64,000 nucleotides of DNA from contig CALUST010000010.1 of assembly GCA_944323505.1 (NCBI GenBank), positions 98,353-162,352 on the forward strand. Direction: 5' to 3'. A program made the translations under genes and the position numbers. The stretch comes from an uncultured Bacteroidales bacterium. Lineage in GTDB: Bacteria; Bacteroidota; Bacteroidia; Bacteroidales; UBA932. The notes under the pieces are model-generated. The model saw nothing but the letters and a program-made list of their open reading frames with translations. It was not told the DNA's origin and did not search any database. Within the stretch, counting starts at the first letter, position 1; every line of letters starts with the position of its first letter. This document shows, piece by piece, positions 43,433 to 52,738 of the stretch.

Positions 43433-45643
43433 ATGAATTTCTTAACCAAAATGAGACGAACAGGATTTTTCCTGGCAATGGCCGCAGTCTTGTTCTCCGC
43501 ATGTACAGAAGAATCGCTCATGCCGGATGACGGTATGAAAGGGGAAGTGACGATATCCCTGTCTTCTACGGACGAGACAAATGCGCTCCCATGCCTCAAA
43601 TCAGAAAATCCCGCACCTGAAACCGATGACCTTCCTGATATTGACGGGTTTGAAGTAGAGATCTACAATTCCGCAGGGATAAGACTCTACCGTGATACCT
43701 ATGCCAATACTGTCGGGAAATTGATACCTCTGAATGCGGGGGAATACAGGCTCCTTGCGCAGACGGGGGATTCTACAGGCATCGGATTTGATGCGGTATG
43801 GTATGCTGCTGATGAGCAGTTTACGGTGCATGGACAGACAGTGGAGGAGATTTCCGCCACGGCGAGGATGTCCAAGGTGAAGGTGGCTGTACGATACGGC
43901 CCCGGGTTGCAGGCTGAATATGCCCAGTACCATTCCAGGGTGAGGCTTGACGGCTCTGCATCAAAGTATCTTAAATTTGAGAAGGACGAGACCCGCGCCG
44001 CCTATTTCCCGGCAGGTAATCTTTCTTATGAGTTCTATGCCATCGTGGACGGGGAGTGGAAATATTTCCCGGCCGATCCGGTGGAATGCAGTCCGAATGA
44101 TTTCATAACTTTCAAGGTAGAACTGGACACTGGGGCAGGCTCCCTTAATGTGGTGACCGTGCATCTCGATGAGCAGATGAATGTCACGGAGCAGAAGCAG
44201 GTGATTCCTGCAGCAGCCGCGCCCAAGGATCCTCCTGTGATTGTACTCAGCGGATTCGACGAGGGCAAGTCCTACTCTTTCGTGGAGGCTGACGGTGAGC
44301 CTCTTGCCCAGGCAGACATAGTGGCCGAGGGCGGCATAAAGAGTTGTGTGCTCGGAATCAGTTCGGAATATCTGGCCGGACGCGGAGTGCCGGAAAGCAT
44401 CGACCTGGCCTCGGCCGGTCTCGATGCAGGGATTGTGGAGACCCTCCGTGCAGCCGGCATCAGATGGCCTCGGGAGATGTCCGGGGCACGTCTTGCCAAC
44501 ATCGATTTCACACGGTCTGCCGAAGTCCTGAAATATGACAAGGATGCAGTGCCGTTTTCAGGCACGTTCACGCTTACTGTGACAGACGGTCTTGACCGGA
44601 CTGTGACTGAGACATTCTCCGTGACCAACAGGGAACCTGGCGTCCTGTCGTTCTCTCCGGTTGAGGGCAATGCCTTTGCCAGGAGATTCAGAGGCCTGAC
44701 TGCAGGCATCTCCGACGGCAACCCTGAGGCCTTGGCATTGCAATACAGGACGGGAGGTGACGCGTGGACGACTGTCTGTCCCCAGTCGGTGTCCGAAGGG
44801 ACGGCAGTGTACGGTGACATCACCGGCCTTGTCCCGTCAACAGAATATCAGGTAAGGGTCATTTACAACGGCAATGAGGACTTTGCCACCGAACCTGTGA
44901 CACTTGTCACGGAAGCAGCAGCGCAGGTCGCCAATGCCGGGTTCGAAGACTGGACCACATCCAAGTTTACTGTCAGTCTCTGGTTCTGGCAGTCTGTGGA
45001 CATTGACTGGTACCATCCGTGGAAAGATGCCGATGACGCATGGTGGGATGTAAACAGCCGTGCGTCTATCCCGTCATCATCATCTGTAAATGACGTCATG
45101 ACCTTGAAGGCATTCCCGACAGTGACATACTCTACGGACAACAAGTTTGACGGCAGCTGTTCCGCACAGATAGCAACAATAAATGTCGGACAGACCAATA
45201 CTTCCGTAGGCATAACCGGGGATTCCCATCCCGGGGAACTGTTTATCGGGAAGGCGGATGATACCGGCGGTCATGACTCCGAAGGACATGAATTCAACAG
45301 CCGTCCGTCGGAGTTCGTATTCCGGTACCAGTACAGCCCGTACGGGTCGGAAAAGTTCTATGCCGAGATTACGATAAAGGATGCTGACGGCAATGTCATC
45401 GCTTCGTCAGTGAAGACTGACGGGGCCGGAACCTCATCAGGAAAATGGGAGGAGTGCAGGCTTCCTTTGACTTACCGGGATATCCCGAGAAAAGCGGCTT
45501 CAATTTATATCTCATTCAAATCAGTGTACGGCCAGGATTACGGCGTGAACAAATGGGTGGATCTTGAAGTCGGCGGAACAGTCCAGAAAGTCCACTGCGG
45601 CAGTGTCTTGCGTGTAGACGAACTCGAACTTGTGTACGAATAG
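43433..45643 (+). CDS. DUF4493/PCMD lipoprotein, 736 residues
   Basis: This large protein has a lipoprotein signal (Cys24, then TEES, acidic as in surface-exported lipoproteins). Domains in order: DUF4493 (about 38-255), a central beta domain (about 265-395), an FN3-like module (about 400-490) and a C-terminal PCMD domain beginning NAGFEDWTTS (about 497-736) and ending DELELVYE. PCMD is named for a supposed role in carbohydrate metabolism but no activity is proven. The ATG at 43451 is an alternative start. First of a five-gene operon; probably on the surface. Confidence 0.82.
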   Translation: MNFLTKMRRTGFFLAMAAVLFSACTEESLMPDDGMKGEVTISLSSTDETNALPCLKSENPAPETDDLPDIDGFEVEIYNSAGIRLYRDTYANTVGKLIPLNAGEYRLLAQTGDSTGIGFDAVWYAADEQFTVHGQTVEEISATARMSKVKVAVRYGPGLQAEYAQYHSRVRLDGSASKYLKFEKDETRAAYFPAGNLSYEFYAIVDGEWKYFPADPVECSPNDFITFKVELDTGAGSLNVVTVHLDEQMNVTEQKQVIPAAAAPKDPPVIVLSGFDEGKSYSFVEADGEPLAQADIVAEGGIKSCVLGISSEYLAGRGVPESIDLASAGLDAGIVETLRAAGIRWPREMSGARLANIDFTRSAEVLKYDKDAVPFSGTFTLTVTDGLDRTVTETFSVTNREPGVLSFSPVEGNAFARRFRGLTAGISDGNPEALALQYRTGGDAWTTVCPQSVSEGTAVYGDITGLVPSTEYQVRVIYNGNEDFATEPVTLVTEAAAQVANAGFEDWTTSKFTVSLWFWQSVDIDWYHPWKDADDAWWDVNSRASIPSSSSVNDVMTLKAFPTVTYSTDNKFDGSCSAQIATINVGQTNTSVGITGDSHPGELFIGKADDTGGHDSEGHEFNSRPSEFVFRYQYSPYGSEKFYAEITIKDADGNVIASSVKTDGAGTSSGKWEECRLPLTYRDIPRKAASIYISFKSVYGQDYGVNKWVDLEVGGTVQKVHCGSVLRVDELELVYE

Positions 45644-45679
45644 GAACATATAATCGAAACAAACAGAAAATAACATATC

Positions 45680-46975
45680 ATGAAAAAGATATTTTTTGCC
45701 ATAATGGCTGCTGTTGCGGTGCTGGCAGGATGCAGCAAGGAAATAGTGACAGGCGGCGGGACAGGGAAACTGGAGTTCTCAGTCGCATCTGTGGATGACA
45801 CATGGAATGACAGGCAGGAGGGGATGGCGGATGGCGCCAAGGCAGCCACAAAGGCTTATGACAAGGATGAGGCCCTGTCCTCATTGCTTGTGACAATCTC
45901 CAACCATGACGGTGTGGGAGAGCCGAGACAGTGGGTCTATTCGGAGATGCCTGCGGTATTGGAACTCACAGAGGGCAGGTACACTATCTCCGCCTCGTCT
46001 CCCGAGAGCAGGATAGCGGCTTGGGACCTGCCTGTGTTCGGCGGCTCGGAGGAATTCTCCATAACTGCCGGGCGCACATCCACTGTGGAACTGGTATGCT
46101 CCCTTACCAATGTCAAGGTTACAGTCAATTGTTCGGAGGCCTTCAAAAGCGAGTTCTCTTCATATTCGATAACAGTTACCAGTGCGGCCGCCACTGCAGA
46201 AGAGGGATTCCTCATCTGGGGGGCTGATGAGGTGGAAGCAGGCAAGGAAGGCTATTTCGCCGCAGCCGACCTGACTGTGACGGTACAGGCTTACAGGTGG
46301 TCAGATGCCACAGGACAGAAAGATCCGGTATCTGCGGCCCTTCCTGTCACCGGTGTGGAGGCAAAAGACCATATTATCCTGAATATTGATGCCAAGGCTA
46401 CCGGGGCTGTATCGACTGACGGGGCTCAGGTTGAAGACGATCCGTTCATTGTCATAGATGACGGGACCAACAACAGGACAGAGGATATTTTCATCGGAGG
46501 TCTTGAGGAGATCCCGGTGCCTGGTGACGGCAATGAGCCGGTAGAGAAACCGGATGCCCCGACCCTTGAATGGGCAGCCAATCCGGAATTTGCCCCTACT
46601 GTCATAGAGGAGGGCATGGATGTCAATCTCGTGGTCAAGGCTCCCGGGAGAATCAAGGATTTCGTGGTGTCTGTAGAGTCAGACTTTCTTGCACAGATGC
46701 TTCCGTCTATGACATCGGACCAGTCCATGAACATGGATCTGATCAATGATCAGAAACTCATAAGCACATTGGAAACACTGGCTCCTGGCCTGCCTACAGG
46801 CGATGCCTTGGACGGCAAGGACAATGTCAATTTCTCCCTGTCTTCGCTTGTGCCTCTCATCCAGCTCGGCGGTACTCCGGGCTCGGAGCATGTTTTCACA
46901 TTGAATGTCACGGATGAATATGGACAGGAACTGAGCCAGTCTCTTGTTTTTGTGATGCCTGGCTCTGCTGAGTGA
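45680..46975 (+). CDS. DUF4493 lipoprotein without PCMD domain
   Basis: This 431-residue protein has a clear lipobox (LAGC, Cys18). DUF4493-like region about 30-260, with LELTEGRYTISASSPESRIAAWDLPVFGG and VKVTVNCSEAFKSEFSSYSITVTS. Its C-terminal third (about 285-431) is beta-rich and resembles the central domain of its neighbours (GRIKDFVVSVESDF ... DGKDNVNFSLSSL). It lacks the PCMD domain. It is 36 bases after the first gene of the operon. Confidence 0.78.
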   Translation: MKKIFFAIMAAVAVLAGCSKEIVTGGGTGKLEFSVASVDDTWNDRQEGMADGAKAATKAYDKDEALSSLLVTISNHDGVGEPRQWVYSEMPAVLELTEGRYTISASSPESRIAAWDLPVFGGSEEFSITAGRTSTVELVCSLTNVKVTVNCSEAFKSEFSSYSITVTSAAATAEEGFLIWGADEVEAGKEGYFAAADLTVTVQAYRWSDATGQKDPVSAALPVTGVEAKDHIILNIDAKATGAVSTDGAQVEDDPFIVIDDGTNNRTEDIFIGGLEEIPVPGDGNEPVEKPDAPTLEWAANPEFAPTVIEEGMDVNLVVKAPGRIKDFVVSVESDFLAQMLPSMTSDQSMNMDLINDQKLISTLETLAPGLPTGDALDGKDNVNFSLSSLVPLIQLGGTPGSEHVFTLNVTDEYGQELSQSLVFVMPGSAE

Positions 46976-46996
46976 TGTCGACAATTCGGATGAGAA

Positions 46997-49126
46997 ATGG
47001 AAAGAGTTTCTATATATATTGTCCTCCTCTGTAACATGCTTGTTGCTGCGGTGGCCTGTACCCGGGACTCCCTGTCGGAAGACGGATACGGGTATCTCAG
47101 GGCAAGTGTGCTGCAGGATGACAATATCAGGGATGTCATCATCCCGCAATTGAAGAGCGGGGAGGACGGTACGCCTGTATTCAGGCTTGACATCTATGAC
47201 ATGTTCGGCGACCTTGTGGAGAGTATGGATGACTGCGGCTCTGTCGCAGATGAGCCGCTCATGCTTCATGCAGGTTCGTATAAGGCCGTCGTCTCCTCGT
47301 CCCGATCAGGTGCGGCAGCCTTTGACACTCCGTTCTATAGCGGCAGCAGCGAGTTCGACATCGAGACAGGCAAGGAGGCAAATGTGGAGATAACGGCGAC
47401 GATAGCCGATACGAAGGTTACAGTTGAATATTCCGAAGAAGTCATTGAGAACTTTGACAGTTACGTGTTCACTGTCTCAAACGGTGCGGGAGAACTCATA
47501 TTCAGTTCCGATGACGGGACTTCAGGTAAAGAGGGATATTTCAGTGTGACCGGGACCCTTGACTGGAGCCTGTCACTCGTGAATAAGGACGGGACAAGGT
47601 ACGAGGACCTGACCGGAACCCTTGAGAATGTGGCCGGAGGTCAGCACTATAAGTTTGTATGGACCCTGGCCGAGGAACCGGAATACGGAGGCGGGGCAGT
47701 GACCGTGATCCTGGATGACGGCACCAATGACAAGGAGTACACTCTGGTCCTTGACCCTGATGACTCAACTGTGCCGGTGCTTTCTGCCGGATTTGACGAT
47801 GCAGGTGCCGTCACTGTCGAAATCGGTACAGTGCCGGAGAATCTCGTAGTGACCGTGACTTCAGAAGACGGCTTCAGGAATATGATACTGACATATCCTG
47901 ACCCGTCCGCTCTGGGGACTGTAAGGACAGAACTCGCCGGGGCGTCCCAGGAGACTGTCTCGGCCCTTGCAGACCTGGGCATAAAGACAGCCGCTGTCGG
48001 AACGGATGACAGGGAATGCGTCATCGACCTGAATTCATTTGTCCCGTCATTGCCGATAGGTACATACGAGATAGGGTTCTTTGCCGTTGACAGCGGCAAC
48101 AGCTATCTTGACAGGACGCTTACATTTGAAGTGATAACCGATAAGGATGCGGAGATGGTATCCGTCGTGCCTTGGGCTCTCTTTGCCGATGTCAATGCGA
48201 AATGGTTTGCGCAGACTCCTCCTGACGGACTCGGATTCCAGTACAGGAAGACTTCCGAGGATGTCTGGACCGATTTCTCCGGGGAAGTGCAGCAAGATGC
48301 CGCATCGAGGACATTCTCTGCCCGATTGACGGATCTTGATCCTGAGACCGGGTATCTTGTCAGGGCGGTTTCGGCAGACGACAAGGAGACCGGAGAACTC
48401 TCATTTGTGACAGGACCGGTACAGTACCTTGATAATCTGGACTTCGACTCATGGTCGGACGACAGGACTCCGGGAGGCCCGTGGGATTCTGCCAATAAAG
48501 GTTCTTCCATGGCAAGCATCTATCCTACCGTGAAAGAACAGTCCCATCTTGCAGTCGGGGGAGAAGGCAAGGCAGCCGTCAAGATGGAGAGTATGTACAA
48601 GTCCATTCTCGGGATGAACATTTTCGCTGCCGGAAATCTGTATACAGGCGCGTTTGTCGAGGCTGTCATTTCTCCGATGGGGGCTAAACTCGACTGGGGC
48701 ACACCGTTCACCGCCAAGCCGGTAGCTCTGAAGGGGTATTATCATTACCTGCCGAAGACTGTCAACAGGGGCACTCACAACGACATGAACGGGAAGATGG
48801 ACATCGGCCAGGTGCAGATAATGCTGACAGACTGGGATGCCCCGTTCCGTGTCAACACCAGCGCGAGCCAGTTCGTCGACCCTCAGACTGATCCGGGCAT
48901 CATAGCATACGGCACGATGGATTTCAATGAGACGGAAGGATATGAACCGTTCACTTTGAGGCTTGAGTACAGGGATCTCACCCGTACACCGAAATATATC
49001 GTGATTGTGGCTGCCGCCAGCAAATACGGGGACTATTTCACCGGAGGTGAAGGGAGTGTATTGTATGTCGATGAATTTTCCCTGATATATGACCCTGCCT
49101 TGCTGGAAGACGGGACAGGCCTGTGA
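46997..49126 (+). CDS. DUF4493/PCMD lipoprotein, 709 residues
   Basis: Lipoprotein signal with Cys21 (VAAVAC). DUF4493-like N-terminal region (about 25-250), a central beta domain (about 255-385), a short FN3-like module (about 390-470), and a PCMD domain (about 475-705, starting LDFDSW, with AAGNLYTGAF, LDWGTPFTAKPVALKGYY and DYFTGGEGSVLYVDEFSLIYD). It is a paralogue of the first gene in layout and of the fifth in its PCMD domain. No catalytic residues can be named. Confidence 0.8.
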   Translation: MERVSIYIVLLCNMLVAAVACTRDSLSEDGYGYLRASVLQDDNIRDVIIPQLKSGEDGTPVFRLDIYDMFGDLVESMDDCGSVADEPLMLHAGSYKAVVSSSRSGAAAFDTPFYSGSSEFDIETGKEANVEITATIADTKVTVEYSEEVIENFDSYVFTVSNGAGELIFSSDDGTSGKEGYFSVTGTLDWSLSLVNKDGTRYEDLTGTLENVAGGQHYKFVWTLAEEPEYGGGAVTVILDDGTNDKEYTLVLDPDDSTVPVLSAGFDDAGAVTVEIGTVPENLVVTVTSEDGFRNMILTYPDPSALGTVRTELAGASQETVSALADLGIKTAAVGTDDRECVIDLNSFVPSLPIGTYEIGFFAVDSGNSYLDRTLTFEVITDKDAEMVSVVPWALFADVNAKWFAQTPPDGLGFQYRKTSEDVWTDFSGEVQQDAASRTFSARLTDLDPETGYLVRAVSADDKETGELSFVTGPVQYLDNLDFDSWSDDRTPGGPWDSANKGSSMASIYPTVKEQSHLAVGGEGKAAVKMESMYKSILGMNIFAAGNLYTGAFVEAVISPMGAKLDWGTPFTAKPVALKGYYHYLPKTVNRGTHNDMNGKMDIGQVQIMLTDWDAPFRVNTSASQFVDPQTDPGIIAYGTMDFNETEGYEPFTLRLEYRDLTRTPKYIVIVAAASKYGDYFTGGEGSVLYVDEFSLIYDPALLEDGTGL

Positions 49127-49150
49127 TATTTAATTTGAAAAATAAGATTT

Positions 49151-49969
49151 ATGAAAAGATTTCTGGTCGTTATATCATTTCTTGCGATGTTCGCCTCTAT
49201 GCAGGTGACTGCCAAGGAGAAAGAGCCTGTGGAGCCTTTTGACCGCGGTATAGACAGGGGCAAGTCTGTCTTCATCCCGAAAGGGACCATCGGGGCAGGA
49301 GTGTCATTCTCTTACAACAACTACAGTCTCGGCAATGCCACGGATGATGCGGGGTATCAGATGCTGTTCTCCCTGCTGCAGGACATCCACGGGAATATGC
49401 TATCTTTCGGTATTGCCCCCTACGCATCCTATTTCTTTGCCGACAACCTTGCTGTCGGAGTGAGGTTCGACTATGACAGGTCATCTCTCGGACTGGGCAA
49501 TGCCAATGTCTCTCTGGGTGATGCATTGTCATTGTCTCTCAACAATTTCAACTACATGAAACAGTCCTATACCGCTTCTGTCACCCTGCGTAACTATATG
49601 CCTATCGCAGCGAGCAAGCGGTTCGCCCTGTTCACGGAATTGAGGGCTACCGGCGGATATGCACAGTCACAGACGTACAAATGGCTTGAGACAGGCGACA
49701 AGTCCGGGACTTACCAGGATATCTACCAGTTTGAACTTGGTCTCGTTCCGGGGCTTACAGTATTCATAACCAATGAGGTGGCTGTGGAGCTGTCAGTAGG
49801 GCTTCTCGGTCTGAACTATCAGAAGGTGGAGCAGATCACCAACCAGGTCGAGAGAAGCGAGATGGAGAACAGCGGTATCAATTTCAAGATCAACCTCTTC
49901 TCTCTCGGACTCGGTATGTCGTTCTACATACCGACCGGGGACCACAGGATGAAAAAGACTGACAGATAA
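49151..49969 (+). CDS. Outer-membrane beta-barrel protein
   Basis: This 272-residue protein has a signal peptide (to about residue 21, VTA) and alternating hydrophobic strands with Tyr/Phe girdles, such as GTIGAGVSFSYNNYSLG, MLSFGIAPYASYFFADNLAVGVRFDYD and NFKINLFSLGLGMSFYIPTG, enough for an eight- to twelve-stranded barrel. It is fourth in the DUF4493/PCMD operon and the only integral outer-membrane component, so it may anchor or export the lipoproteins; this is inference. Confidence 0.8.
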   Translation: MKRFLVVISFLAMFASMQVTAKEKEPVEPFDRGIDRGKSVFIPKGTIGAGVSFSYNNYSLGNATDDAGYQMLFSLLQDIHGNMLSFGIAPYASYFFADNLAVGVRFDYDRSSLGLGNANVSLGDALSLSLNNFNYMKQSYTASVTLRNYMPIAASKRFALFTELRATGGYAQSQTYKWLETGDKSGTYQDIYQFELGLVPGLTVFITNEVAVELSVGLLGLNYQKVEQITNQVERSEMENSGINFKINLFSLGLGMSFYIPTGDHRMKKTDR

Positions 49970-49980
49970 ACTGCGAGACT

Positions 49981-51648
49981 ATGAAAACGACTGTATATAA
50001 TATAGCCATTGCTGTCTTGGCGGCTGCCATGCTGACGGCCTGTGTCTTCGAGAATGACATGTCATATCCGAGGATATATGCCGGCATCACGTCATTTGCC
50101 GTTGAGGGACAGAAATCCTCCACGATAGACGGAGATACGAGGACCGTGCAGATCGTCCTCGGGGAGACGGCGGACCGTACCGCACTGAAGGTGACAGAGG
50201 CTGCGATCTCCCAGGAGGCCAGATGTCCTGATTTCCCGTCGGCGGGAGATGTCATTGACCTGAGCGGGTCTGTAACTTATGTGTTGAGCACATATCAGGA
50301 CTATGAATGGACAGTATCCGCGACACAGCCGATCGAGAGATATGTCAATTGTGAGAACTCCGCCTCAGCTCCTATCATTGATTCGGATATGAAGATGGCT
50401 CATGTATATGTCCTGGTGAGCCAGAGCCTGCAGGACATCACCATCACCGGGATGAAACTCGAGAAGGAAGGCTCGGAGATATATCTTGTGACAAGGGAGA
50501 ACGGGGAGGAGACCGTGGCATCGGAGCCTTGCACATTCCCGATGGAGAATGTGGACGCCCTCACGGGTCTTGAATTTGAAGTGAGATATGATGATACGGC
50601 AGTACGGTGGAGAATCACATTTGAACAGGAGATTATTCCTGTAGAGATAACTTCTGCCGATCCTTGGTGCTATCATGTGGACGTTGAGGCCACATACGGA
50701 CAGGACGGGACTCCGTATATACAGTACCGCAAGGCTGACTCGGATGAATGGCTCCGCTTCGATGATGTCGAGACTGACGGCATCAACATATCCGCTTCCA
50801 TACCTGGCGGAGATACCTCTCAGGAGGATGCGGAAAGGCTCGAACCAGGTACGGCATACGAATTCAAGGTGTGTGCAGGTACTTCTGAAAGCGATGTCGT
50901 GACTGTGACGACAGGCACTCCGGACCAGATATACAATATGGGTTTTGACGACTGGTATTCGACAAAATCAGGAGCTTATGATATCTGGCACCCGAATCTG
51001 AACGACACGTATAAGATTTGGGGTACGGCCAATCCCGGCTCGGGCAATTTTGTGGGTTCTCTGACGACTCCGACGGACAAGGTGGCGGTACAGGGGGACG
51101 GGAAGATGGCCGCCCGTCTTGAAAGCAAGAATGCCGTCATTGCATTTGCTGCCGGGAATATATTTACCGGGCAGTTCGGGAAAATCAACGGTCTCGGGGC
51201 GATTCTTGACTGGGGTACTCCGTTTACGGCAAGACCGCGGGCTTTGAAAGGTTATTATGCCTATGAGCCGGCCCCTGTCAACACTGCCAAGCCTCCGTAT
51301 GAGGATCTGAAGAACACGATGGACAAGTGCCAGATACTTGTGATGCTGACTGACTGGACAGGACCTTTCACGGTAAATACCACTGAAGGGATATTCGTGG
51401 ACCAGTCTCAGTCCAATTCATCCATAATCGCCTATGGCAAGATAGAGAGTGACAAGAATACATTCGAGGATCCGTCGGCTGATGCCAACGGCTACATCCC
51501 GTTTGAACTGGAACTCGACTATTGGAGGTCCGATGCCATACCTTCGTATGCGGTGGTCATTGCCTGTGCAAGCTACAAGGGCGATTTCTTCACAGGAGGC
51601 GTAGGAAGCGTAATGTATGTGGACGAGTTTGAATTTGTCTACGACTGA
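49981..51648 (+). CDS. PCMD-domain lipoprotein, 555 residues
   Basis: Lipoprotein signal with Cys21 (MLTAC). Two N-terminal beta domains (about 30-210), an FN3-like module (about 215-310) and a C-terminal PCMD domain (about 315-555, starting NMGFDDWYS). It shares AAGNIFTGQF, LDWGTPFTARPRALKGYY and DFFTGGVGSVMYVDEFEFVYD with the 709-residue protein. It ends the operon; its stop codon abuts the stop of the convergent transporter gene without a spacer. Confidence 0.82.
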   Translation: MKTTVYNIAIAVLAAAMLTACVFENDMSYPRIYAGITSFAVEGQKSSTIDGDTRTVQIVLGETADRTALKVTEAAISQEARCPDFPSAGDVIDLSGSVTYVLSTYQDYEWTVSATQPIERYVNCENSASAPIIDSDMKMAHVYVLVSQSLQDITITGMKLEKEGSEIYLVTRENGEETVASEPCTFPMENVDALTGLEFEVRYDDTAVRWRITFEQEIIPVEITSADPWCYHVDVEATYGQDGTPYIQYRKADSDEWLRFDDVETDGINISASIPGGDTSQEDAERLEPGTAYEFKVCAGTSESDVVTVTTGTPDQIYNMGFDDWYSTKSGAYDIWHPNLNDTYKIWGTANPGSGNFVGSLTTPTDKVAVQGDGKMAARLESKNAVIAFAAGNIFTGQFGKINGLGAILDWGTPFTARPRALKGYYAYEPAPVNTAKPPYEDLKNTMDKCQILVMLTDWTGPFTVNTTEGIFVDQSQSNSSIIAYGKIESDKNTFEDPSADANGYIPFELELDYWRSDAIPSYAVVIACASYKGDFFTGGVGSVMYVDEFEFVYD

Positions 51649-52728
51649 TTACATCAGGAACATGGTGCCGAATCCGGCAATCAATGCGATGATACAGTTC
51701 AGGAGTTTCGCTACGGCGAAACTCTTTTTGTCTTCTGCCAGCAGCGGAAGGGACGAGTGCCCGTCCTGAGATATGCAGCTTGCCAGCAGCACGGGCAGCG
51801 GGACAATGCCTCCCGCATATAGAGTCACGAATATCATGTGAGGCCCTGACTCCGGGATGATGCCGATGGCTGCGGCAAGCAGAATCATCAGCGGGGTGTT
51901 CTGGCTGATCCAGCCGCTGATGTCGATATATGAGAGCAATATGCCGATTATTGCCAGCACGCCTGTCGTCCACAAGAAAATGGACGGCAGATGCCTCCTG
52001 ATGACATGATTCCAAAGATGTTCTTCAATCAGGGAGTCCTGGCCCTTGATGAGCACGATGACAAGAATGATACAGAGAACGGAGAACAGGACATACATCC
52101 ATGTCTCGTCCAGCAGGTTCATTCCTGCAAGTGTGCCGGTACAGGCATCTTCTCCGGTATGGTGTTCATGGTCAAGCACCCCCGACAGGAGGGCGGCAAT
52201 GAAACACATTGTCCCGGCAATCATGGCGATACGTTTCCATCCGAAGTGCCGTCCGTCATGCCCCTCATGTCCGTGTGTGCGGCATCCACACCGTATGTCC
52301 GGCTTCCTGTCAGGTCCGTCGCTCCTTCTGAACAGCCTGAACCTGTTCCCGAGCAGGTCTATGATGATACCGCAGGTGATGGCTATCACGAGCAGGAACA
52401 GGAATATCCATAACGCCTTGCCCGGCACCATGGCCAGGAGCATGAAGGCCTCGTCTCCGCACGATGCTATCATCATCGCGACAAGTGCCCCGAAACTCAG
52501 CAGCCTCCGGGAATAAAGCGATACCGCCGCAAAGCCCCCGATACATCCGGGAACCAGTCCGAGCAGGGCGGCTACAGTCACCTGTCCGGCGCGGGTCTTT
52601 CTCAATCCTTCAAAAAAGCGTCCTTTGGATTCGAGGTCGACAGACTCGATGAGCATCATCATGATGGTCACAAGCCCGGTCACGAGTATTGAATTGCGCA
52701 GTATGTCTGCAATCAGATGAGACAGCAT
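51649..52728 (-). CDS. Putative ArsP_2-type (manganese/arsenic-like) membrane transporter
   Basis: This 359-residue inner-membrane protein has about ten membrane segments and the paired repeat motifs GLVPGCIGGFAAVSLYS and GIIPESGPHMIFVTLYAGG of the putative manganese transporter family (ArsP_2). A cytoplasmic loop is rich in metal-binding residues (RCGCRTHGHEGHDGRHFG and DHEHH). The start at 52728 is preferred because the reading from 52809 overlaps the DUF1573 gene by 71 bases. It is ten bases after that gene. Transport of a metal is likely, but which one is not known. Confidence 0.75.
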   Translation of the reverse strand: MLSHLIADILRNSILVTGLVTIMMMLIESVDLESKGRFFEGLRKTRAGQVTVAALLGLVPGCIGGFAAVSLYSRRLLSFGALVAMMIASCGDEAFMLLAMVPGKALWIFLFLLVIAITCGIIIDLLGNRFRLFRRSDGPDRKPDIRCGCRTHGHEGHDGRHFGWKRIAMIAGTMCFIAALLSGVLDHEHHTGEDACTGTLAGMNLLDETWMYVLFSVLCIILVIVLIKGQDSLIEEHLWNHVIRRHLPSIFLWTTGVLAIIGILLSYIDISGWISQNTPLMILLAAAIGIIPESGPHMIFVTLYAGGIVPLPVLLASCISQDGHSSLPLLAEDKKSFAVAKLLNCIIALIAGFGTMFLM

Positions 52729-52738
52729 TTCCGGACGG

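Noticed and set aside
43300-43599. 100-codon N-terminal extension of the parE frame
   Set aside because: It runs through two divergent promoters and into the opposite-strand lipoprotein gene; the family begins at the ATG at 43299.
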